Assembly (NCBI GenBank): GCA_024280785.1
Contig: JAJRPK010000106.1
Span: 1 to 6,541 of the forward strand
Direction of reading: 5' to 3'
Length of the DNA stretch: 6,541 nt
Origin: Gammaproteobacteria bacterium
Lineage (GTDB): Bacteria > Pseudomonadota > Gammaproteobacteria > Pseudomonadales > UBA7434
A program made the translations under genes and the position numbers. The first letter of the stretch is position 1. Each line of letters opens with the position of its first letter. The notes beneath the pieces were generated by a model. It had not been told where the DNA came from, did not search any database, and worked only from the letters and a program-made list of their open reading frames with translations. This document shows, piece after piece, positions 1 to 6,293 of this stretch.

Positions 1-28
1 CTTTTTACGAGAAGTTCTTTTTGCGAGA
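1..28. repeat. Short direct repeat upstream of phoU (two 12-mers, 16-bp period)
   Basis: CTTTTTACGAGA at 1-12 is repeated as CTTTTTGCGAGA at 17-28, with one mismatch and a 4-base spacer. It begins at the window edge, so it may continue to the left. The 16-bp period does not fit a Pho box, whose half-sites repeat every 11 bp. It could be a regulatory site, the tail of a longer repeat, or chance in T-rich DNA. No upstream gene end (for example a PstB C-terminus) could be recognised in these bases. Confidence 0.3.
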
Positions 29-54
29 CACTTAATAATCGCACTTATTTAGTC

Positions 55-58
55 AGGA
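55..58 (+). promoter_or_regulatory. Ribosome binding site of phoU
   Basis: AGGA lies 9 bases before the ATG at 68. This supports that ATG as the phoU start, and no competing in-frame start lies nearby. Confidence 0.55.
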
Positions 59-67
59 CATTATTCC

Positions 68-784
68 ATGAACAAAGAAACGACTACGCAGCATATATCT
101 CACCGCTTTGATGAAGAGTTAGCCGCAGCCAAAGGCCAGCTATTTGAAATGGGCGGTATTGTAGAAACCCAGGTAAGTAATGCGATACAGGCATTGCTTG
201 AACTTGATAGTAAGTTAGCCAAATCCGTAGTAAAAAAGGACCAAATTATTAATTCGATGGAAATTAGCATAGACGAAGACTGCGCCCTGATCTTAGCCCG
301 CCGACAACCAGCAGCCAGTGACTTACGGTTAGTGCTAACAATCATCAAAACCACAACAGATTTAGAACGTGTAGGCGATGAAGCTAACAAAATGGCTAAA
401 CAAGCTATCAACCTTGCCGAGGAAGGAATGTCACCTAAAGGCCATATTGAAATACGACACATTGGCCAGCGTGTCACTAAAATGCTGCGCGATTCTCTCG
501 ACTGTTTAGTCCGGCAAGATATTCAGCTTGCATTAAAGGTTGCGCAAGAGGACAAAGCAGTAGACCTCGAATATGGCACCGCTATTCGTGAATTGGTCAC
601 CTATATGATGGAGGATCCTAGAAGTATTTCCCGAGTCATGAATATTATGTGGTCATTGAGAGCGCTCGAGCGCATCGGCGACCATGCTCGAAATATTGCC
701 GAGCATGTTATCTACTTGGTACAAGGGGATGACGTTCGGCATATGGGGCTAGAAAAAATGGCTGAGAAAGTTCAACAGTCTTGA
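68..784 (+). CDS. phoU: Phosphate signalling/transport regulator PhoU
   Basis: PhoU is a cytoplasmic, peripheral-membrane helical protein that links the PstSCAB phosphate transporter to the PhoR/PhoB two-component system. It keeps the Pho regulon off when phosphate is plentiful. The protein has 238 residues, close to the usual length of about 240, and shows the two repeated three-helix PhoU domains. Each domain carries the family's metal-binding signature: TDLERVGDEANKMA at 97-110 and RALERIGDHARNIAEHV at 198-214. The conserved segment ARRQPAASDLR is at 78-88. The gene is complete, with a good ribosome site, and ends in TGA. phoU is usually the last gene of a pst operon, but only 67 bases upstream are visible and no pst gene can be confirmed. 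No clear intrinsic terminator follows. The next gene downstream is a porin with its own Pho box, so the functional context agrees. Family identification is very firm; its regulation here is inferred. Confidence 0.97.
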   Translation: MNKETTTQHISHRFDEELAAAKGQLFEMGGIVETQVSNAIQALLELDSKLAKSVVKKDQIINSMEISIDEDCALILARRQPAASDLRLVLTIIKTTTDLERVGDEANKMAKQAINLAEEGMSPKGHIEIRHIGQRVTKMLRDSLDCLVRQDIQLALKVAQEDKAVDLEYGTAIRELVTYMMEDPRSISRVMNIMWSLRALERIGDHARNIAEHVIYLVQGDDVRHMGLEKMAEKVQQS

Positions 785-900
785 TTTTTCATATTTGGTG
801 ATGGTGTTTAATCGTTAGGGTTGTGTGTGGCAGCCTTAGGTTTGATACGAAATGTCCAATGATAGGCTAACCTCGAAGTGATTAAATCGCTACGGTGATC
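785..900. other. Non-coding stretch after phoU, nothing clear
   Basis: No credible reading frame, promoter or U-tract terminator is seen here. Short complementary pieces exist (AGCCT near 832 with AGGCT near 865, and AGGTT near 838 with AACCT near 870). They would cross each other when paired, so they do not form a simple terminator hairpin. It may be plain spacer or degraded flank of the repeat cluster that follows. Confidence 0.4.
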
Positions 901-998
901 GTTGAATATTTGGGGAGGGTGAGTCTCTATCGAAGCAAGTTATGGATTTAGACTTGTAGTTATGATCTTCGATTTGAAGTGAGGGTTGGGGGTTGCCC
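901..998 (+). repeat. Direct repeat, copy 1 (~97 bp)
   Basis: This segment recurs in the same orientation at 1381-1476. The best block, 923-998 against 1402-1476, matches at about 65 of 76 positions with one gap, starting with GTCTCTATCGAAGCA and ending near GGGGTTGCCC. The bases from 901 to 922 match more loosely (TTGA...ATTTGGG). Its right end overlaps the left terminus of the inverted-repeat element at 988. The high identity of two non-coding copies 480 bp apart points to duplication or a repeat family, not to selection on a protein. Confidence 0.75.
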
Positions 999-1327
999 GA
1001 CGGCAAGTGGCTTTTTTTATTCGCTACGCTCACCCTTCGGGCCGCCTTACAGGTGTTCAACGCTGCGCTTTTGTCAACAGCAAAAAAAGTCACCAAAAAA
1101 TTCCGTAAGCGTTCCGTCGCTTAAGCGCGGAAGCTTGCGAGTGTAGTTATTTGTGAGCAGCCACATAGCCGTAAGCAGAAAGATCACTTCCTGTCTTATC
1201 AAGCGCTGCAAACTAATAACACGGTTTATTGCGGATTTCGCGATCAAACGACGTTTGTTTGTGCGCTTTCTTGTCGTTAGTTTCATTTTCACATAAAAGA
1301 AAAGTGACTTGCTGTCGGGCAACCCCC
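988..1327. mobile_element. MITE-like / REP-like inverted-repeat element, 340 bp, no transposase
   Basis: The left end (988-1011) and the reverse complement of the right end (1304-1327) match at 21 of 24 bases; the first 14, GGGGGTTGCCCGAC, are identical. T-rich tracts follow inside both ends. Internally, GTGGCTTTTTTT at 1007-1018 can pair with AAAAAAAGTCAC at 1082-1093 (one G-T wobble), and TAAGCG (1106-1111) pairs with CGCTTA (1118-1123) around a 6-base loop. Such GC-box plus AAGTSAC/T-run structures resemble intergenic repeats that are widespread in gammaproteobacteria. No transposase is encoded, so it would have to be moved in trans or be a structural repeat. No clear target-site duplication could be defined. 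Short reading frames across it are low-complexity and are not called as genes. Confidence 0.55.
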
Positions 1328-1380
1328 GACTCTCTTTCTGCCGTTAGGCGAACTCGTTCAACCTCCGATAATCCTTGCGT

Positions 1381-1476
1381 ATTGAGCATTTGGGATTATG
1401 CGTCTCTATCGAAGCAGGTTATGGATTTAAACTTGAAGTTACGTTCTTCGATTGAAAGTGAGTGTCGGGGTCGCCC
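1381..1476 (+). repeat. Direct repeat, copy 2 (~96 bp)
   Basis: This is the second copy of the segment at 901-998, in the same orientation, at about 85% identity over the core. It also ends in a version of the element terminus (GGGGTCGCCC), but the rest of the inverted-repeat element does not follow clearly. It may therefore be a copy truncated on its right side. It stops about 13 bases before the Pho box of the porin gene. Confidence 0.75.
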
Positions 1477-1489
1477 TATCTGCCAAAGG

Positions 1490-1518
1490 CTGTCATCTTT
1501 CTGTCATATTGATGCCAT
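1490..1518 (+). promoter_or_regulatory. Pho box (PhoB binding site) for the porin gene
   Basis: Two perfect CTGTCAT heptamers lie at 1490-1496 and 1501-1507, separated by 4 bases (CTTT). This is the 11-bp-spaced direct repeat that defines the PhoB site in E. coli and relatives. A weaker third half-site, ATGCCAT (5 of 7), follows in the same phase at 1512-1518. The site is followed at the canonical distance by a -10 box and lies upstream of a phosphate-type porin, which is the expected kind of target. PhoB binding itself is inferred. Confidence 0.9.
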
Positions 1519-1523
1519 ATATT
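1518..1523 (+). promoter_or_regulatory. -10 box of the PhoB-dependent porin promoter
   Basis: TATATT (5 of 6 to TATAAT) begins exactly 10 bases after the second Pho heptamer, the same spacing as in the E. coli phoA promoter, where the Pho box takes the place of the -35 element. Transcription would start near 1530, giving a 5' leader of about 85 bases before the ATG at 1615. Confidence 0.75.
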
Positions 1524-1600
1524 GCTCGCTAAATCACTACTAAATAAAATTGGTAGCGTAGAAATTATTTCAAAATTCTACTGACCTAATTTAAAATACT

Positions 1601-1604
1601 GGAG
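1601..1604 (+). promoter_or_regulatory. Ribosome binding site of the porin gene
   Basis: GGAG lies 10 bases before the ATG at 1615. The spacing is a little long but acceptable. The downstream N-terminus is a proper signal peptide, which supports this start. Confidence 0.5.
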
Positions 1605-1614
1605 AACGGCGACA

Positions 1615-2682
1615 ATGAAATTTACCCAACAGAAATCGGCCCTTGCGGCAGCTATTATGCTTTCATCGACCATGACGATCGCGGGAACTGTGGCTAGCGA
1701 CGGGGCAGATCTTATTATTAAAACCAAAGGAGGCCTTGAAGTTTCAACGACGGATAAACAATATTCGGTGAAATTAGGCGGCCGTATTCAATACGACTAT
1801 AACCGCGCAGAACTCAATAGCCGTGCGGACGAAGACCAGTTTGATATCCGTAGAGCACGACTATTTGTTTCGGGAAAAATAACCGATTGGTCTTACAAAG
1901 CTCAGTTTAATATCGGCAATGGCAACGGTGGTTCCCCGGAAGATCTCTACATCCGATATAATGGATTTGGAAGCAAGGCAAAAGTTACTGTAGGTCGGCA
2001 AAAAATGCCTTTTGGTCTTGAAGAGCTAACTAGCTCAAAAGATATATCTGTATTAGAGCGTTCGGCCATTACCGAACGCTACGCCATTGGCCGAGCAGAC
2101 GGTATTCAGTTTTCCGGTAAAAACAGCGATTTCACTTATGCTATTGCCGCGTTCGAAGAATCCAACGCTCCCAACAGCGGCGATGACTTCGGTATGGCGG
2201 CACGTGTGACCTATACACCAGTGAACTCTGATGGCCGCATTGTTCACCTTGGCGCTGCTTATAAAGACGTCTCCAACGATACTCAAGTCATTGGGCTAGA
2301 ATTAGCAGCGGCCACCGGATCCTTTCATGCTCAAGCAGAGTTTGCCGATGCCGACGAGAATGGCGTTAATGCCGATGGTTATTATGTACAACTCGGCTAT
2401 ATCGTAACCGGCGAATCTAGACCCTACAAAGATGGTAAATTCAAGCGAGTAAAACCTGCCGGTAAAAATGGTGCTCTAGAGTTAGTTCTGCGTTATGAAG
2501 ATGGCGATGGCAATTACAGTGATGTTGAACTTGGAAACACTAATGCAACGGCATGGGGTGCAGGCATTAACTGGTATGCTAATAATAATGTACGTCTAGG
2601 GCTTAATTATACTCAGGGAGAAGATAACGACAGCAAAAACGATGGCAAGGAATATAGAGCGAGAATTCAACTTAGCTTCTAA
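1615..2682 (+). CDS. OprO/OprP-family phosphate-selective outer-membrane porin
   Basis: This is predicted to be a trimeric 16-strand beta-barrel in the outer membrane that admits phosphate or polyphosphate under starvation. The 355-residue precursor starts with a signal peptide (lysines near the N-terminus, hydrophobic core at about 9-23, likely cleavage near AGTVA-SDG at 27/28) and ends in phenylalanine, as expected for Bam-dependent barrel insertion. Family features include VKLGGRIQYDYN (52-63), the RRARLFVSG segment (79-87), VGRQKMPFGLEELTSS (126-141), the LERSAITERYAIGRADG stretch (147-163), and the YYVQLGYIVTGESRPY block (256-271) followed by LELVLRYEDGDG (288-299). It is shorter than Pseudomonas OprP (about 440 residues), so loops are probably reduced. 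The Pho box and -10 upstream strongly support induction by PhoB, and nearby phoU fits. Whether it prefers phosphate, pyrophosphate or another anion cannot be read from the sequence, so no gene symbol is given. Confidence 0.92.
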   Translation: MKFTQQKSALAAAIMLSSTMTIAGTVASDGADLIIKTKGGLEVSTTDKQYSVKLGGRIQYDYNRAELNSRADEDQFDIRRARLFVSGKITDWSYKAQFNIGNGNGGSPEDLYIRYNGFGSKAKVTVGRQKMPFGLEELTSSKDISVLERSAITERYAIGRADGIQFSGKNSDFTYAIAAFEESNAPNSGDDFGMAARVTYTPVNSDGRIVHLGAAYKDVSNDTQVIGLELAAATGSFHAQAEFADADENGVNADGYYVQLGYIVTGESRPYKDGKFKRVKPAGKNGALELVLRYEDGDGNYSDVELGNTNATAWGAGINWYANNNVRLGLNYTQGEDNDSKNDGKEYRARIQLSF

Positions 2683-2706
2683 CTGCTTGTTATGGACTTT
2701 CGCCAT

Positions 2707-2738
2707 ACTTTATAACCCGGTTCGGCGGGTTATAAAGT
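2707..2738 (+). terminator. Hairpin terminator after the porin gene
   Basis: ACTTTATAACCCG (2707-2719) and CGGGTTATAAAGT (2726-2738) form a perfect 13-bp stem around a 6-base loop, 24 bases after the stop codon. A smaller hairpin precedes it (TATGG at 2691-2695 with CCATA at 2703-2707). The stem is very stable, but the downstream bases CTTGG lack a U-run. It may end transcription weakly or serve as a 3'-end stabilising structure. Confidence 0.7.
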
Positions 2739-3026
2739 CTTGGATATTGTTAACCAAAATAAAAGATCCTTCAATTCCCAAACATGCTGCGCAACCTATA
2801 CTGCAATAGTTTTTCTATGCTCGCTGTTTCCTTTAGCAACCTGCTACTCCCACCTGAAACCTCCTAAAAGGTCATATGGCTTAAATCAAAGAGGAATCTG
2901 TCAACTTAATTTTTCCTGTTCCCTGTTCCCTGATAGTGTTTTCTTGCACCGTATAATTTATACTTTCCACCCATGCTGGATGGCTAATTTTGCCATAATC
3001 AACAATGGCTATAAATAATGACTAAA
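2739..3026 (+). promoter_or_regulatory. cysK upstream region with candidate promoter (TATAAT 2952-2957)
   Basis: No credible gene is present in this 300-base gap. A perfect TATAAT lies at 2952-2957, about 85 bases before the cysK ATG, but the upstream hexamer CTGATA (2930-2935, spacing 16) is a poor -35. That could mean an activated promoter, for example one using CysB, although no CysB site can be identified by eye. CCTGTTC occurs twice in tandem (2915-2921, 2922-2928), with a partial third unit, CCTGATA, at 2929-2935 just in front of the -10. Close to the gene, ATGGC at 2980 pairs with GCCAT at 2992. Confidence 0.4.
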
Positions 3027-3031
3027 AAGGA
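3027..3031 (+). promoter_or_regulatory. Ribosome binding site that fixes the cysK start
   Basis: AAGGA is 10 bases before the ATG at 3042. The other in-frame ATG, at 3018, lies upstream of this site and has only A/T-rich sequence before it, so 3042 is favoured. Confidence 0.65.
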
Positions 3032-3041
3032 CAAAACTATT

Positions 3042-4007
3042 ATGACCGCCTTTGAAGATAACAGTCTATCTATTGGTAACACACCATTAGTAAAAATTCA
3101 GCGTATTTCATCCGGTACCATTTACGCCAAGCTAGAGAGTCGTAACCCCAGCAATTCGGTGAAATGCCGCATTGGTGCCAACATGATATGGGCCGCTGAA
3201 AAAGCCGGTACACTAAAAGCTGGAATGGAAATAGTTGAACCGACTAGCGGCAATACAGGTATTGCCCTGTGCTTTGTTGCCGCTTCTCGGGGCTACCCGA
3301 TCACTCTTATTATGCCTAACACCATGAGTTTAGAGCGACGTAAAGTCATGAAGGCACTTGGCGCTAAGATCATCCTCACCGAGGGCGCCAAAGGGATGCC
3401 AGCAGCAATGGCCAAAGCAAAAGAAATCGCGGACAGTGACCCCGGTAAATTCTATATGCCGAGTCAGTTTGACAATCCTGCCAACCCCGAGATCCATGAG
3501 CAAACTACCGGGCCAGAAATTTGGACGGAAACTAACGGAAATATTGATGTACTCATTAGCGGAGTCGGCACCGGCGGCACCTTAACAGGTATATCCCGCT
3601 ACATTAAAAATACTCAAGGTAAAGCAATAACCTCCGTCGCTATCGAGCCCAGCTCGTCGACGGTTATCTCCTCTGCAATAGCAGGCGAAGAAGCCAGCCA
3701 TGGTCCGCATAAAATTCAAGGTATTGGTGCAGGCTTTTTACCAAAAAATCTTGACCTTGATCTTGTCGATCAGGTGGAACAAGTGAGTAATGAAGACGCA
3801 ATGGAATGGGCGCATAAACTCATGCAGCAAGAAGGTATATTAGCGGGCATATCCAGCGGAGCCGCAATGGCGGTTGCCCACAGAGTGTCTCAGCAGGAAC
3901 AACACAAAGGGAAAACAATAGTCGTTATTTTACCTGATTCAGCTGAGCGTTATCTCAGCTCGGCTTTATTTGAAGGGACATTTAGCGAGAACGAGTCAGT
4001 TCAATAA
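3042..4007 (+). CDS. cysK: Cysteine synthase A (O-acetylserine sulfhydrylase)
   Basis: This PLP enzyme of the cytoplasm makes L-cysteine from O-acetyl-L-serine and sulfide, the last step of sulfate assimilation, and in many bacteria docks with serine acetyltransferase CysE. From the ATG at 3042 it has 321 residues, against about 323 for E. coli CysK. Its start, MTAFEDNSLSIGNTPLV, lines up with the enterobacterial MSKIFEDNSLTIGHTPLV, which together with the ribosome site rules against the ATG at 3018 (8 residues longer). The PLP lysine is K41 in NSVKCRIGANMIW, the substrate loop TSGNTG is at 68-73, the phosphate-cradle GTGGT is at 176-180, and KIQGIGAGF is at 224-232. The serine expected to contact the pyridine nitrogen lies in ILPDSAERYLS (S300). 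The long internal region and the FEDNSL start favour CysK over CysM. The gene stands alone on its strand and runs towards the next gene. Confidence 0.96.
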   Translation: MTAFEDNSLSIGNTPLVKIQRISSGTIYAKLESRNPSNSVKCRIGANMIWAAEKAGTLKAGMEIVEPTSGNTGIALCFVAASRGYPITLIMPNTMSLERRKVMKALGAKIILTEGAKGMPAAMAKAKEIADSDPGKFYMPSQFDNPANPEIHEQTTGPEIWTETNGNIDVLISGVGTGGTLTGISRYIKNTQGKAITSVAIEPSSSTVISSAIAGEEASHGPHKIQGIGAGFLPKNLDLDLVDQVEQVSNEDAMEWAHKLMQQEGILAGISSGAAMAVAHRVSQQEQHKGKTIVVILPDSAERYLSSALFEGTFSENESVQ

Positions 4008-4038
4008 AAAACGTAATCAACTATTGCCAGCCTATTCA

Positions 4039-4069
4039 GATCCATCCGCGTTAATTACGCGAATGGATC
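4039..4069. terminator. Hairpin between convergent cysK and SDR genes
   Basis: GATCCAT (4039-4045) pairs with ATGGATC (4063-4069), and CGCGT (4047-4051) with ACGCG (4057-4061), around the loop TAATT, with a single C/A mismatch between the two stem parts. Lying in the 123-base gap between two genes that end towards each other, it could act on both strands. No U-run follows directly on either side, so termination is inferred from position and stem strength. Confidence 0.55.
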
Positions 4070-4130
4070 CTAAACGCTCTTACGCCAGCCCTCTACCGAT
4101 TCATTTTTTCTACATTAGCATGCCTTTTAG

Positions 4131-4901
4131 CTATCTAGGCGGCATGCGCATCGCAGCATCAAGACGAATTGTTTCGCCATTTATATAGGTATTTTCAATC
4201 AGGCTTAAAGCCATATCCGCAAATTCAGCGGGATCACCTAATCGAGCGGGAAACTGTGCGTTCGCCGCAAGTCCGTCAATCATCTCCTGTGGAGCCATAC
4301 CCATTAGTTCTGTCATAAAGACGCCAGGGCAAATGGTATTTATTCGAATCCGCAACTTGCTAAAGTCTCTGGCTATGGGCAAAGTCATTCCCACTACCCC
4401 TGCTTTGCTAGCCGCATAGGCAGCCTGTCCAATCTGGCCATCTATCGCTGCTACCGAGGCGACATTAACAATAGACCCACGCTCACCGTCTTTTGTACCG
4501 GGTTCATTTGTCTGCATTTGATTAGCAACCAAACGAACAACATTAAAGGTGCCCACTAAATTTAAGTCGATAATTTTCTGAAACCGGTCTAACGGATAAG
4601 GACCGTCACGGCCCACAGTTCGACCTGCATCACCAGTTCCAGCGCAATTAATAGCCCCATGTATTTCGCCAAATTTATCTACCACAGATTTAATGCCAGC
4701 ACTAACTGACGTTTCATCGGTAACATTTACTGAACAAAACAGCACGTTCTCGCCTAACTCATTGGCAAGCGCATTACCCTTTTCTTCATTCATATCAAAA
4801 ATAACGCCTTTGCCGCCCCGCGCTACAATCTCTCTAATGCAAGCTCCGCCAAGACCCGATGCGCCACCCGTTACAATAATAGTGCTTGTCGAAATTTTCA
4901 T
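4131..4901 (-). CDS. Short-chain dehydrogenase, HSD10 / type 2 3-hydroxyacyl-CoA dehydrogenase-like
   Basis: This is a classical 256-residue SDR with a Rossmann fold. The cofactor loop TGGASGLG is at 11-18, and an acidic D36 at the end of the second strand (VIFD) indicates NAD(H) over NADP(H). NCAG is at 85-88, and the catalytic tetrad is N114, S149, Y162 and K166 (YAASK). CPGVFMT follows at 191-197. Stretches such as GTFNVVRLVANQM, IGQAAYAASKAGVVGMTLPIARD, RLGDPAEFADM and NGETIRLDAAMRM match the pattern of human HSD17B10 and bacterial relatives. These oxidise 3-hydroxyacyl-CoA or 2-methyl-3-hydroxybutyryl-CoA in fatty-acid and isoleucine breakdown. The start is supported by AGGA at 4908-4911, 6 bases from the ATG. 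It lies 42 bases downstream of purA on the same strand with no terminator between, so cotranscription is possible. The exact acyl substrate is not known. Confidence 0.9.
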   Translation of the reverse strand: MKISTSTIIVTGGASGLGGACIREIVARGGKGVIFDMNEEKGNALANELGENVLFCSVNVTDETSVSAGIKSVVDKFGEIHGAINCAGTGDAGRTVGRDGPYPLDRFQKIIDLNLVGTFNVVRLVANQMQTNEPGTKDGERGSIVNVASVAAIDGQIGQAAYAASKAGVVGMTLPIARDFSKLRIRINTICPGVFMTELMGMAPQEMIDGLAANAQFPARLGDPAEFADMALSLIENTYINGETIRLDAAMRMPPR

Positions 4902-4943
4902 TTTTATTCCTGCGTTTAATAATATGGGATTTAATTTAAACTA

Positions 4944-6245
4944 CTAAATTACATCTGAAATCAATTCATTCAATACGATAGTTTCATTGCGATCAGGGCC
5001 TGTTGATACGATATCAATTCTAGTTTCTACCAACTCCTCGAGTCTTCGAATATAATTTTTTGCCGCTAGAGGCAATCCGTCAAACTGCCTGGCACCAAAA
5101 GTCGAGTCCGACCATCCTGGCATTTCTTCATAAACAGGAATCAACTTTGCAAAATAATCACTATCCATATCTAACGGCAAATCATTGCCTTTACTATCAA
5201 CGTAGCCCACACAAATTTTTACCACTTCGAGACCATCTAGCACATCGAGTTTTGTCAAACAGATCCCCGAAACGCTATTAATTTGAACAGCTCTGCGTAC
5301 GGCCACCGCATCGAACCAACCGCAACGGCGAGATCGACCCGTGGTAGCTCCTACCTCATTCCCTTTCTCACCGAGGTGCTGACCTACTTCGTCGTCCAAT
5401 TCTGTAGGGAACGGGCCCGCACCCACTCGAGTTGTATAAGCCTTAGTAATGCCAAGCACATAGTCAAGATACAGCGGCCCCATACCACTGCCCGATGGCG
5501 CACCACCAGCGGTAGTATTTGAAGATGTGACATAGGGGTACGTACCGTGATCAATATCTAACAGGGAGCCTTGGGCGCCCTCAAACAAAACAAATTTTCC
5601 AGCTCGACGATATTCGTGCAGTCGCTCGACAACATCGGTCATCATTGGAATTAACTGCGATGACATTTCTAAAGTATCATCGATCGTTTTCTCTACATCA
5701 ATCGCATCCGTTTTGTAATATTGAGTTAGGGTAAAATTATGCAGGTCCATAACTTCACGAACCTTTTCAGCAAAGGTAGCGGCATTACGCAAGTCTCCTA
5801 GCCTGACACCTCTGCGTGCCACTTTGTCTTCATACGCCGGGCCAATACCACGACCAGTAGTACCTATTTTTGCTTTACCTCTAGCCAACTCACGCGCTTG
5901 GTCGATAGCCATATGATAGGGCAAGATTAAAGGGCAAGCCGTGCTTAGCAACAACTTCTCTGCCACTTGAACACCTTGCTCGGCCAACTCAGCCATTTCT
6001 TTTAACAACGCACTAGGACAAACCACCACCCCATTCCCTATGAGGCAAGTCACACCTTCGTGCAGTATGCCCGAAGGAATTAGGTGCAAGACGGTTGTAA
6101 TGCCATTGATAACTAACGTATGCCCAGCGTTGTGTCCTCCCTGAAAGCGAACCACCGCATCGGCTTTTGACGTTAGCAAATCGACTATCTTACCTTTACC
6201 TTCGTCACCCCATTGCGTCCCAAGGACAACAATATTTTTATTCAT
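4944..6245 (-). CDS. purA: Adenylosuccinate synthetase
   Basis: PurA joins IMP and aspartate using GTP to form adenylosuccinate, the first committed step to AMP, as a cytoplasmic dimer. From the ATG at 6245 it has 433 residues (E. coli 432). Visible signatures are GTQWGDEGKGK at 9-19 with the catalytic aspartate D14, GGHNAGHT at 36-43 with catalytic H42, TTGRGIGPAYEDK at 129-141, the aspartate-binding loop GATTGRSRRCGW at 299-310, the guanine-binding TKLDVLDG at 331-338, and STGPDR at 414-419. A GTG two codons upstream (6251) is also possible: the weak AGAG at 6256-6259 is 4 bases from the GTG and 10 from the ATG. The ATG is preferred because MNKNIVVLG aligns residue for residue with E. coli MGNNVVVLG. 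It sits 48 bases after hisZ, a linkage known from Pseudomonas-type genomes. All key residues appear intact. Confidence 0.97.
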   Translation of the reverse strand: MNKNIVVLGTQWGDEGKGKIVDLLTSKADAVVRFQGGHNAGHTLVINGITTVLHLIPSGILHEGVTCLIGNGVVVCPSALLKEMAELAEQGVQVAEKLLLSTACPLILPYHMAIDQARELARGKAKIGTTGRGIGPAYEDKVARRGVRLGDLRNAATFAEKVREVMDLHNFTLTQYYKTDAIDVEKTIDDTLEMSSQLIPMMTDVVERLHEYRRAGKFVLFEGAQGSLLDIDHGTYPYVTSSNTTAGGAPSGSGMGPLYLDYVLGITKAYTTRVGAGPFPTELDDEVGQHLGEKGNEVGATTGRSRRCGWFDAVAVRRAVQINSVSGICLTKLDVLDGLEVVKICVGYVDSKGNDLPLDMDSDYFAKLIPVYEEMPGWSDSTFGARQFDGLPLAAKNYIRRLEELVETRIDIVSTGPDRNETIVLNELISDVI

Positions 6246-6293
6246 ACTCACTAATCTCTAGCACTACTTTAAAATTTATCGACATATTCTCAT

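Noticed and set aside
3..35. C-terminus of an upstream gene such as pstB
   Set aside because: An open frame ends with TAA at 33-35 (FYEKFFLRDT), but it does not resemble the PstB ending and is too short to assign.
901..1476. CRISPR array
   Set aside because: Only two long diverged copies 480 bp apart, with no regular short repeat-spacer pattern and no cas genes.
890..1543. Three short open frames (890-1096 minus, 1074-1322 minus, 1229-1543 plus) in the phoU-porin gap
   Set aside because: They overlap one another and lie inside the inverted and direct repeats. They have basic, low-complexity translations and no ribosome site or family signature, as is typical of spurious frames over intergenic repeats. 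The plus-strand frame also runs across the Pho box.
1530..1614. Riboswitch or structured leader in the porin 5' UTR
   Set aside because: Only a weak 5-bp A/T-rich hairpin (TAGAA 1559-1563 with TTCTA 1576-1580) is visible, and no known riboswitch core was recognised.
2740..3018. 92-codon plus-strand frame between porin and cysK
   Set aside because: It starts with TTG at the foot of the porin terminator, has no ribosome site, is rich in Cys and aromatic residues without pattern, and covers the cysK promoter region.
3018..3041. Longer cysK start at the ATG at 3018
   Set aside because: There is no ribosome site before it, and homologues begin at the FEDNSL motif reached from 3042.
3970..4188. 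72-codon plus-strand frame over the cysK end
   Set aside because: It overlaps the ends of two well-supported genes and the hairpin between them, and shows no recognisable domain.
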